Shown one piece after another: positions 1 through 5,093 of a stretch of DNA of 5,317 nucleotides. Each line of letters opens with the position of its first letter. The stretch's first letter is position 1. Source of the DNA: Pseudomonadota bacterium. GTDB lineage: Bacteria > Pseudomonadota > Gammaproteobacteria > Burkholderiales > Burkholderiaceae_D. The notes beneath the pieces are model-generated. The model worked only from the letters and a program-made list of their open reading frames with translations. It was not told the origin of the DNA and did not search any database. The stretch lies in contig JAFAGG010000116.1 in the NCBI GenBank assembly GCA_023422955.1, positions 1-5,317 of the forward strand, in the 5' to 3' direction. Position numbers and translations under genes: made by a program.

Positions 1-90
1 CGGGATTATGAAAAACGCATCGATGTCTCACAAAACATGATCTACCTCGCCATGAGCGCTTTGCTGTTACATCGAATCTCTTTCCAATGA
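1..90 (+). CDS. C-terminal end of an IS5-family-like transposase (partial, 5' end outside window)
   Basis: Frame 1 is open from the window edge to a TGA at 88-90 and encodes 29 residues. It starts RDYEKRIDVSQNMIYLAMSA and ends LLLHRISFQ. The pattern R-D-Y-E, then a short Ser/Asn stretch, then (I/F)(Y/I)xAM followed by a leucine-rich L-x-R-(I/L) ending is what I know from the extreme C-terminus of IS5-family DDE transposases, where the last conserved helix follows the catalytic Glu. The catalytic DDE residues lie upstream of the window, so I cannot tell whether the gene is intact or a remnant. The call rests on pattern memory over a short peptide; another DDE transposase subgroup is possible, and an unrelated protein tail is less likely. 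Confidence 0.62.
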   Translation, partial: RDYEKRIDVSQNMIYLAMSALLLHRISFQ

Positions 91-107
91 GTTTTTAAAC
101 TGTCTCT
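1..107 (+). mobile_element. Right end of an insertion sequence (IS5-like), left end outside window
   Basis: The transposase tail stops at 90 and is followed by only 17 bases before the composition changes to a GC-rich hairpin. Read inward from base 107 on the minus strand, the tip is GAGACAGTTTAAAAAC, which has the form of a terminal inverted repeat: a G-rich tip followed by an A/T-rich stretch. The next bases, TAA at 108-110, fit the 3-bp TNA target duplication used by some IS5 subgroups. Without the other end the inverted repeat and duplication cannot be confirmed, so the exact boundary is inferred. Confidence 0.45.
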
Positions 108-133
108 AAGAAGCCGGCCATGCCGGCTTTCTT
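108..133. terminator. Strong GC hairpin, probable terminator of the HPF/RaiA-family gene, possibly bidirectional
   Basis: The arms AAGCCGGC (111-118) and GCCGGCTT (122-129) are perfectly complementary around a 3-base loop, CAT. Flanking AAG (108-110) and CTT (131-133) could extend the stem past a one-base bulge. On the plus strand the stem runs into TTTCTTGT, a short U-rich tract. On the minus strand, downstream of the gene that stops at 161, it runs into CTTCTTAG. Each tract is weak, so termination in either direction is plausible but not certain. The hairpin lies immediately beside the inferred IS end, so the insertion may have replaced the distal part of the minus-strand U tract. Confidence 0.6.
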
Positions 134-160
134 GTATGCCGCCGGCAAGACTTCCAGAAT

Positions 161-523
161 TCAGCTTTCATCCATCGCGGGCGGCTCCATGCGCTTGGAA
201 GCTTCCGCCCGCTTGTCCTTCCTCTTGTCCAGGGTGTTCTTCAAAGCCCGCGTCAATTGATCGGCAGCGCCCCGGACTGCCTGGTCCATGTTGGCCGCCT
301 TGTGTTCCACCGTGACCGGCTGCTGTCCATTAACACGCGCCTCCAGCAGGCAGCGTTTGTCGCTCGCGCCTCCTTTGCTGCTGTTTTCGTCGTTCAGATG
401 TACTTCCACGCGTGTCAGCTCGGTAGCGAGATGTTTCAGGGACTGTCCCAGGATGGCTTCCACGCTTTGCTGCAAAGCAGGGGATGCGGTGATGTGGCGA
501 TCGCTGTTCAATTGGATTTGCAT
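161..523 (-). CDS. HPF/RaiA-family ribosome-associated protein (short form)
   Basis: This encodes a 120-residue protein with the layout of the S30AE/HPF domain. It has an N-terminal strand (MQIQLNSDRHI, 1-11), a helix (about 14-34), a strand with VEVHLNDEN (39-47), a central strand CLLEARVNGQQPVTVEHKA (about 58-76), and a last helix with the family-like pattern NMDQAVRGAADQLTRALKNT. A basic, charged tail rich in Lys and Arg (about 98-110) follows. Known family members bind the 30S decoding/mRNA channel and drive ribosome hibernation in stationary phase or stress. There is no long-HPF dimerisation domain, so it resembles the short HPF/YfiA class. The start is supported by AAGGA (TCCTT at 532-536 on the plus strand) 8 bases upstream of ATG. 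It is transcribed divergently from the PRC-barrel gene, and the hairpin at 111-129 is its likely terminator. It looks divergent from housekeeping Hpf, so it may be a secondary, stress-associated paralogue; the family call is fairly secure and the precise role is inferred. Confidence 0.85.
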   Translation of the reverse strand: MQIQLNSDRHITASPALQQSVEAILGQSLKHLATELTRVEVHLNDENSSKGGASDKRCLLEARVNGQQPVTVEHKAANMDQAVRGAADQLTRALKNTLDKRKDKRAEASKRMEPPAMDES

Positions 524-721
524 GGTGAGGGTCCTTGTAAGGCTATGCCAGTCTGACGAATTTGCCGGCGCCGGGTTCCGGGACTGTGCCAGATACCGCA
601 GGCAGAAAAATTTTATCGAAGAGGTGAACCAACAGGCAGGAAAAAATCATCAACAGAAGACGGGTGCGTTTCTTGCGTTCGGAAACGAAACGGAAACATG
701 AACTGATTCGGGAGAAGAGCT
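524..721. other. Divergent intergenic region between the ribosome-associated and PRC-barrel genes
   Basis: This stretch must hold the promoters of both flanking genes. It contains a perfect 10-bp palindrome, CCGGCGCCGG (565-574), followed by a second CCGG. An A/T-rich patch, AAAAATTTTATCG, lies around 606-618. A purine-rich segment with two copies of CGGAAAC (680-697) precedes the PRC start. I could not find a convincing -35/-10 pair with proper spacing in either direction and saw no sigma-54 element. The apparent open frames crossing it look like antisense or leader artefacts. Confidence 0.5.
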
Positions 722-1477
722 ATGTTGCATAGTGTAAAAGCGCTGCAAGGCTTTACGGTCCATGCCAGCAATGGCGATATCGGCACCATAAAAGACGTGT
801 ATTTCGATGATGCGCGCTGGACGATACGGTATCTGGTAGTCGATACCGGCAACTGGCTGCGTGCGCGCAGCGTATTGATTTCACCCATCTCGTTTCACCA
901 GCCGGATTGGGATGCCGAAGCCATTCATGTCGATCTGACTCGCGAGCAAGTGGAGAACAGTCCGGGCATCGATGCTGAAAAGCCGATTTCGCGGCAACAG
1001 GAGGAAGAGTTCTACCGGCACTATGACTATCCGCTGTACTGGGTCGGTCCGCTGCTGTGGGGTTTTGGTGCCTTTCCGCCGATTGGCGGCATGTTCGGCC
1101 GTGACAATGACGAAGCGAATTCCGTGCGGCCGGCGAATGATGCCGATCCCATCCATGTGAATTCACATTTGCGCAGTACCGACGATGTACTGGGTTATCA
1201 CATACGGGCCAGCGACGATACGGTCGGGCACGTGGATGATTTTCTGTTTGACGAGAATGACTGGTCGATACAGTTCATGATCGTCGATACGCGCAACTGG
1301 CTGCCGGGAAAGCACGTGCTGATATCGCCGCAGCGCATCGAAAGCGTGAGCTGGCCGGACCGGCATGTATTCGTCAATGCCACGCGCAGCGCGATCGAAA
1401 GCAGCCCGGAATACGATGAGGATCATCCTCCCGCGCGCGAAGACCGGCATGACCTGTATCGCGGTTCGCGCGAGTAG
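722..1477 (+). CDS. Tandem PRC-barrel domain protein
   Basis: This encodes 251 residues carrying two PRC-barrel-like domains, about 4-80 and 152-228. Internal similarity is direct: the segment around 18-55 (GDIGTIKDVYFDD, then YLVVDTGNWL and VLISP) aligns with 166-203 (DTVGHVDDFLFDE, then FMIVDTRNWL and VLISP). Each is followed by a matching tail (TREQVENSPGID and TRSAIESSPEYD). The G-x-(I/V)-x-D-x-x-F-D and L/M-V-D-T-x-N-W-L motifs are hallmarks of this stress-associated PRC group. PRC barrels are small beta-barrels that mediate protein or RNA contacts, as in photosynthetic reaction-centre H and RimM. No enzymatic site is visible. The linker (about 101-125) is rich in Tyr, Trp, Gly and Pro, and the C-terminus is highly charged. 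No signal peptide is seen, so a cytoplasmic location is likely. GGAG at 711-714, 7 bases before ATG, supports the start. The domain call is strong; the function is unknown. Confidence 0.88.
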   Translation: MLHSVKALQGFTVHASNGDIGTIKDVYFDDARWTIRYLVVDTGNWLRARSVLISPISFHQPDWDAEAIHVDLTREQVENSPGIDAEKPISRQQEEEFYRHYDYPLYWVGPLLWGFGAFPPIGGMFGRDNDEANSVRPANDADPIHVNSHLRSTDDVLGYHIRASDDTVGHVDDFLFDENDWSIQFMIVDTRNWLPGKHVLISPQRIESVSWPDRHVFVNATRSAIESSPEYDEDHPPAREDRHDLYRGSRE

Positions 1478-1490
1478 AAATTTCACACGT

Positions 1491-1505
1491 GCCTTGCAAC
1501 AAGGC
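1491..1505. terminator. Small hairpin between convergent genes, weak terminator candidate
   Basis: GCCTTG (1491-1496) pairs with CAAGGC (1500-1505) around the loop CAA. It sits between the stop of the PRC-barrel gene (1477) and the stop of the convergent cysteine-rich gene (1523), where a shared terminator would be expected. No run of T follows on either strand, so it is at best a weak or factor-assisted terminator. Confidence 0.3.
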
Positions 1506-1522
1506 CCGATGTCTTGAGCGGC

Positions 1523-1867
1523 TTAAACCACCTGGGTCGCTTGCGGCAGCGCGACTGACAGCCGTTCGCATTCCGCGGCGCAGTGCAGGCAAGCGCGTAT
1601 CCGCTGATCCTGCGTCCCGGCTGCAGCCTCGTTCGCGCACAGCCTGCATACATGGGCGCAGGCGGCGCTCAGCAAGCCCGCCGCCGAGCTGACTTCCGCC
1701 AGGGAGGTGGCCGTGAGTCGGCAAAGCGCTGCGCAATCCCTTATTAACGCCCGGCTGTTCTTCTCTTTCGAACTGGCTGGGTGGGGCAGTGCACGCAATT
1801 GTTTTTCGCAGGCTTCGGCGCATAAATTGCATGCGTCTATGCAGGACTGGATTTGTTCGGGGGCCAT
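1523..1867 (-). CDS. Four-helix-bundle copper-binding protein (DUF326 / copper-storage-like)
   Basis: This encodes a 114-residue protein with 12 cysteines at 9, 13, 16, 20, 45, 49, 70, 74, 77, 93, 96 and 100. They occur in helical CxxxC and CxxC spacings spread over four predicted helices: SCIDACNLCAEAC, RDCAALC, AACAHVCRLC and RACLHCAAEC. This is the signature of the DUF326/Csp family, whose characterised members (Csp1, Csp3) pack many Cu(I) ions inside a four-helix bundle through inward-facing thiols. No Tat or Sec signal is present, so it resembles the cytosolic Csp3 type, though it has fewer cysteines than I recall for well-studied Csp3. Residues 21-41 form a polar Pro/Ser/Lys loop without cysteine. 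The start follows the family-like opening MAPEQIQSCIDAC. No good Shine-Dalgarno is visible upstream of ATG at 1867, so translation may be weak or leaderless. It converges with the PRC-barrel gene and diverges from the PLD-VTT gene. Copper binding is inferred from the family. Confidence 0.82.
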   Translation of the reverse strand: MAPEQIQSCIDACNLCAEACEKQLRALPHPASSKEKNSRALIRDCAALCRLTATSLAEVSSAAGLLSAACAHVCRLCANEAAAGTQDQRIRACLHCAAECERLSVALPQATQVV

Positions 1868-2120
1868 GAGGAATAGGGTAAAGGAATTCGTGAGTGAATG
1901 TCTGTTGGAAAGCAGACGCTGCTCGGAGTTCTGCCATAGAGGGGAGGCCGGAAACGCACTTGATTGCCATCAAGACTCTTTTTGTCGAAGAACTTTCCTT
2001 GAAATTAAAGGCCAAAATAATCACGCACTGCTTCCCATCCTGCAAACAAGGGGAGACTCACGCGAAAACTGCATGAAGGGAAGGAGCCTTGAAACGAATT
2101 CCGTTATCAGGCGACAGAAG
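1868..2120. other. Divergent intergenic region upstream of the PLD-VTT operon and the cysteine-rich gene
   Basis: This holds the promoters of two divergent genes and a plus-strand leader. The plus frame of the PLD gene stays open through it, back to 1707 inside the antisense of the cysteine-rich gene. The encoded residues show no PLD-family resemblance, so I regard the extension as fortuitous. A weak plus-strand promoter candidate is TTGTCG (1982-1987), 17 bases, then TTAAAG (2005-2010). A 60-codon frame from GTG at 1894 has AAGGA upstream but no recognisable product. The dyad at 1959-1974 is listed separately. Confidence 0.45.
1959..1983 (+). promoter_or_regulatory. 16-bp dyad followed by a T tract: operator or leader attenuator candidate
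   Basis: CTTGAT (1959-1964) and ATCAAG (1969-1974) form a perfect inverted repeat around TGCC. A run of five T at 1979-1983 follows on the plus strand. Two readings are possible. It may be an operator shared by the divergent cysteine-rich and PLD-VTT genes. Alternatively it may be a weak intrinsic terminator or attenuator in the leader of the PLD operon. The stem is only 6 bp and AT-containing, and four bases separate it from the T run, so both readings are tentative. Confidence 0.3.
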
Positions 2121-4298
2121 ATGGATAAAACATACTCGCATCCGGAAACAGTTAATACCCTCCAGAAAACCAGCCTGCTGCAGCCGGGGCGCAACTGCTG
2201 GCGTATAGAAAGAGCCCAGCGCTTCGGCATGCTGGTCGATGCGGCTGCCTATTTCAAGGCGGTAAGGGAAGCAATCGCTCATGCGCGCCATAGCGTGTTC
2301 ATTCTCAGCTGGGATATCGACAGCCGCATGTTGCTGGTGCCGGAAGGCGCGCGCGACGGTTATCCCGAACCTTTGGGAGACTTTCTCAAGGCAGTGGCTG
2401 CCACGCAACCGGAATTGCGCATTTACGTGCTGAACTGGGATTTTGCCATGCTGTACGCGCTGGAGCGCGAATGGCTGCCGGTTTACAAGAATGGCTGGGA
2501 CGGGCATGAGCGCCTGCATTTCTTCATGGATGGCAAGCATCCCATGGGCAGCTCGCATCATCAGAAAATCGTGGTGGTGGATGATGCGCTAGCCTTCGTC
2601 GGCGGGCTGGACATGACCAGCTGCCGATGGGATACGCCGGAACATGCTTGCGACAATCCCTGGCGTTGCGATCTGTCCGGCAAGCCGTATGCGCCGTTTC
2701 ATGATGTGCAGGCGATAGTGGATGGCGCCGCCGCGCGCGCGCTCGGTGAACTGGTGCGCGAACGCTGGCGCCGGGCGACGGGTGAAGAGCCGGTGTCCGC
2801 CGTTTCTTCTTCCGCTTCCGACGACCCCTGGCCGATTTCGGTACGCCCTGACATCACCGATATTTCAGTCGGCATCGCCCGCACCGAGCCTGCCTACGCC
2901 GGGCGTGAATGCATCGATGAAATACGCCAGTTGCACCTGGAGGCGATTGCATCGGCGCGTCGCACGCTGTTCTTCGAAAACCAGTACTTCACCTCGGGCC
3001 TGATTGCGGATGCGCTGGCATCCCGTCTGCAGGAAGAAGAGGGGCCGGAAGTCGCCATCATTACGCCGGAAAACCAAAGCGGATGGCTGGAAGAGGCGAC
3101 CATGGGATTGCTGCGTGCCCGTTTGCATCGCCGCCTGAAGGCAGCCGACAAGCATGATAGATACCGCCTCTATTGCCCAACGATCGCCTCGCTGGGCACC
3201 GCCTGCCTGAATGTGCACAGCAAGGTGTTTGCCGTCGATGACGAACTGCTGACGATAGGTTCCGCCAATCTCAGCAGCCGTTCCATGGCAACCGACACGG
3301 AGTGCAATCTCGTCATCGAAGCGGTCGGAGACGAGGCGGAGCAGCAGCGAATAAGGACCGCAATTGCACACATGCGCAATCGCCTGCTGGCCGAGCATCT
3401 CGCGACCAGCACCGAGGCGGTCGACCGCGCGATTGCGCGCAACGGTCTGCACGGCGCGGTGCAAGCCTTGCATCAGCCTGCGCGCAAGTTGCGCGAGATG
3501 GACCCGGTAGTGGTGGCCGATATCGATGGCCTCATTCCCGAACATGCGCCCTTTGATCCGGAAAAACCCATAGAGCCCGAAGAGCTGGTGGCCCAGCTGG
3601 TCCCCAGGGAAGCGCATAAACCCTTGCCGCGCCGCCTGATCGGGCTGGGCGCGTTCGCCATTGCGCTGGCGGCATTGGCGATTGCCTGGCGCTGGACGCC
3701 CTTGCGCGAATGGATCAACCTCGCCTCGCTGGTCGAGCTGGCGCGTCAGCTGGAAGACTTGCCGTTTACGCCGATTGCCGTGATGGTCAGTTATGTGCTC
3801 GCCGGCCTGGTAATGATGCCGATAACGCTGCTGATCGCGGTAACCGGCATCGTATTCGGGCCGGTCGAAGGATTTTTCTATGCGATGGCGGGTACCTTGC
3901 TGAGCGGCGCGACTACCTACGGCGTGGGCTGGTGGATGGGGCGCGACACGGTGCGGCGCTTGGTCGGGCCGCGCATCAACCGCCTGAGCCGCCATATCGC
4001 CAAGCAGGGCATACTGGCGATGGTCATCATCCGCATGCTGCCGGTTGCTCCCTATACGGTGGTGAACATGATTGCCGGCGCATCGCATATCCGTTTTCAG
4101 GATTACATGATAGGCACGCTGATAGGCATGCTGCCCGGTATCGCACTGACCGTGACCTTCGTGCACAACCTTGCGCAGGCCATACGCAATCCCAGTCCGG
4201 GCACCATCGCTGTGCTGGCCATGGTTGCCGTATTGTTGGTCGGCGCTGCCCTGGGCTTGCAGCGTGTGCTCGGCAATAAAGCCAAGTTTGGAGCGTGA
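2121..4298 (+). CDS. Phospholipase D/cardiolipin-synthase-like protein fused to a VTT (DedA-like) membrane domain
   Basis: The 725-residue product has two PLD catalytic repeats. HKD1 is H147-x-K149-x4-D154 followed by GGLD (161-164); HKD2 is H366-x-K368-x4-D373 followed by GSANLSSRS (380-388). Both triads are complete, so an active phosphatidyltransferase or phospholipase is expected. An acidic, Pro-rich linker (about 465-500) leads to a hydrophobic C-terminal half with about six membrane segments (near 505-523, 551-580, 582-606, 631-650, 662-684, 694-712). This half carries the VTT/DedA pattern, including RMLPVAPYTVVNMIAGAS (638-655). VTT-family proteins are known or proposed lipid scramblases or transporters. 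Inference: the enzyme acts on inner-membrane phospholipids. There is no signal peptide, so the PLD half is probably cytoplasmic. The start is uncertain. ATG 2121 keeps the family-like LLQPGRNCWRIE near the N-terminus but has a poor ribosome site. In-frame ATG 2073 (741 residues) is the alternative, with AGGGGAG about 17 bases upstream. The gene overlaps the EEP gene by one base. Confidence 0.88.
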   Translation: MDKTYSHPETVNTLQKTSLLQPGRNCWRIERAQRFGMLVDAAAYFKAVREAIAHARHSVFILSWDIDSRMLLVPEGARDGYPEPLGDFLKAVAATQPELRIYVLNWDFAMLYALEREWLPVYKNGWDGHERLHFFMDGKHPMGSSHHQKIVVVDDALAFVGGLDMTSCRWDTPEHACDNPWRCDLSGKPYAPFHDVQAIVDGAAARALGELVRERWRRATGEEPVSAVSSSASDDPWPISVRPDITDISVGIARTEPAYAGRECIDEIRQLHLEAIASARRTLFFENQYFTSGLIADALASRLQEEEGPEVAIITPENQSGWLEEATMGLLRARLHRRLKAADKHDRYRLYCPTIASLGTACLNVHSKVFAVDDELLTIGSANLSSRSMATDTECNLVIEAVGDEAEQQRIRTAIAHMRNRLLAEHLATSTEAVDRAIARNGLHGAVQALHQPARKLREMDPVVVADIDGLIPEHAPFDPEKPIEPEELVAQLVPREAHKPLPRRLIGLGAFAIALAALAIAWRWTPLREWINLASLVELARQLEDLPFTPIAVMVSYVLAGLVMMPITLLIAVTGIVFGPVEGFFYAMAGTLLSGATTYGVGWWMGRDTVRRLVGPRINRLSRHIAKQGILAMVIIRMLPVAPYTVVNMIAGASHIRFQDYMIGTLIGMLPGIALTVTFVHNLAQAIRNPSPGTIAVLAMVAVLLVGAALGLQRVLGNKAKFGA

Positions 4299-4300
4299 TG
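4290..4300 (+). promoter_or_regulatory. Ribosome site and stop/start overlap coupling PLD-VTT to EEP translation
   Basis: GGAG (4290-4293) lies inside the last codons of the PLD-VTT gene, 4 bases before ATG 4298. The TGA stop (4296-4298) shares its last base with that ATG, giving TGATG. This arrangement is typical of translational coupling, in which ribosomes finishing the first gene restart on the second. It favours ATG 4298 over GTG 4295, which sits only one base from the GGAG, and over the internal ATG 4313. Confidence 0.7.
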
Positions 4301-5041
4301 TCGGCCAGTGCGATGGCAGTACCGGAGATCGAGCTTGCCACACCTGATCTCAACCCCTGGCCGCTGACCATAGCGACTTACAACATTCATGGCGCGGTCG
4401 GTACCGACGGCAAGTTTGCGCCGCTGCGCATCGCGGAGGTGCTGCTTGAAATGGGCGTGGACATGGTTGCGCTGCAAGAAGTGCCGCTGGGCGGCGGCGG
4501 TATCCCGGACGTGCTGGAATGCCTGAGTGAGGTGACCGGTTTCAATGCGGTGGAAGGTTATACCTATAGCGTGTCCGGGCGGCGCTACGGCAACGGAATC
4601 CTAAGCCGTTATCCGATACTGTCCAGCCGCTCCATAGACCTGTCGGTCGGCAACCACGAGCCGCGTTGCGCGCTGGATGCCGATGTCAATTGCCACGGCC
4701 ATCCTTTGCGGGTGGTCGCCACGCATCTGGGCCTGAATGTGGCGGAGCGGCGCAATCAGATAGAACGGCTGCTGCAGGTTTTCGATACCGACCAGATGGC
4801 GATGATACTGCTGGGCGATATCAATGAATGGTTCGTCTGGGGCCGGTCCTTGCGCCGGCTGGTCGGACATTTTCAGCCGGTTCCCGCGTTCGCCACCTTC
4901 CCGTCGCGCTGGCCCATTTTTTCGCTCGACCGCATCTGGATCAAGCCGCGTCATCGGCTGATGCAGGTGCAGGTGCATGCCACGCCGACGGCGCGTGTCG
5001 CCTCCGATCATCTGCCGCTGATCGCGCATATCGATGGCTGA
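4298..5041 (+). CDS. Endonuclease/exonuclease/phosphatase (EEP) family protein, YbhP-like
   Basis: The 247-residue product, from ATG 4298, shows the full set of EEP (DNase I-like) motifs. These are TYNIHG with Asn29, LQEV with metal-binding Glu61, YGNGILSRYPI (97-107), ATHLGL with His143, LGDINEW with Asp174 and Asn176, SLDRIW with Asp211, and the C-terminal SDHLPL with catalytic Asp237-His238. It should therefore be a metal-dependent phosphodiesterase or phosphatase. The superfamily includes DNA nucleases, inositol-phosphate phosphatases and sphingomyelinases, and the substrate cannot be read from the sequence. There is no signal peptide or membrane segment; the first about 22 residues are a variable, Pro-containing leader. 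It overlaps the PLD-VTT gene, which parallels the E. coli ybhO (clsB)-ybhP neighbourhood and suggests a role in phospholipid metabolism rather than DNA repair. It ends at TGA 5039-5041, with a 52-bp gap to a convergent gene. Confidence 0.87.
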   Translation: MSASAMAVPEIELATPDLNPWPLTIATYNIHGAVGTDGKFAPLRIAEVLLEMGVDMVALQEVPLGGGGIPDVLECLSEVTGFNAVEGYTYSVSGRRYGNGILSRYPILSSRSIDLSVGNHEPRCALDADVNCHGHPLRVVATHLGLNVAERRNQIERLLQVFDTDQMAMILLGDINEWFVWGRSLRRLVGHFQPVPAFATFPSRWPIFSLDRIWIKPRHRLMQVQVHATPTARVASDHLPLIAHIDG

Positions 5042-5062
5042 GCAAGATAGCTGAGCGGGATG
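5037..5062 (+). repeat. Imperfect 13-bp tandem repeat spanning the EEP stop codon
   Basis: GCTGAGC occurs at 5037-5043 and again at 5050-5056. The six bases after each copy match at three positions (AAGATA and GGGATG), giving a 13-bp period. The first copy contains the TGA stop of the EEP gene. It looks like a small slippage duplication; no function is evident, and no convincing terminator lies between the convergent genes here. Confidence 0.5.
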
Positions 5063-5093
5063 CTTGGGCGAAGCGGGCAAGAATGGCCGGGCA

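Noticed and set aside
575..600. A possible sigma-54 site (TGGCAC on the minus strand).
   Set aside because: The required TTGC element at the correct distance is absent.
1374..2045. A 223-codon minus-strand frame overlapping the cysteine-rich gene in another frame.
   Set aside because: The composition is Arg/Pro-rich and unstructured. The other frame contains the ordered Cys spacing of a real protein.
1894..2076. A 60-codon plus-strand frame starting with GTG, with AAGGA upstream.
   Set aside because: There is no recognisable sequence pattern, and it lies in a leader that also holds a dyad. A chance frame is the simpler explanation.
1707..2120. N-terminal extension of the PLD-VTT frame overlapping the cysteine-rich gene.
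   Set aside because: The encoded residues show no family resemblance, and half of them are antisense to a convincing Cys-rich gene. A start at 2121 or 2073 fits better.
3710..4279. A 189-codon plus-strand frame inside the VTT region.
   Set aside because: It is an out-of-frame shadow of the membrane domain, rich in Arg, Gly and His with no hydrophobic pattern.
2865..4343. A 492-codon open frame on the minus strand opposite the PLD-VTT and EEP genes.
   Set aside because: Its product is rich in His, Gln and Arg with no domain pattern, and it lies opposite a gene with clear catalytic motifs. It is a typical antisense shadow of GC-biased codon usage.
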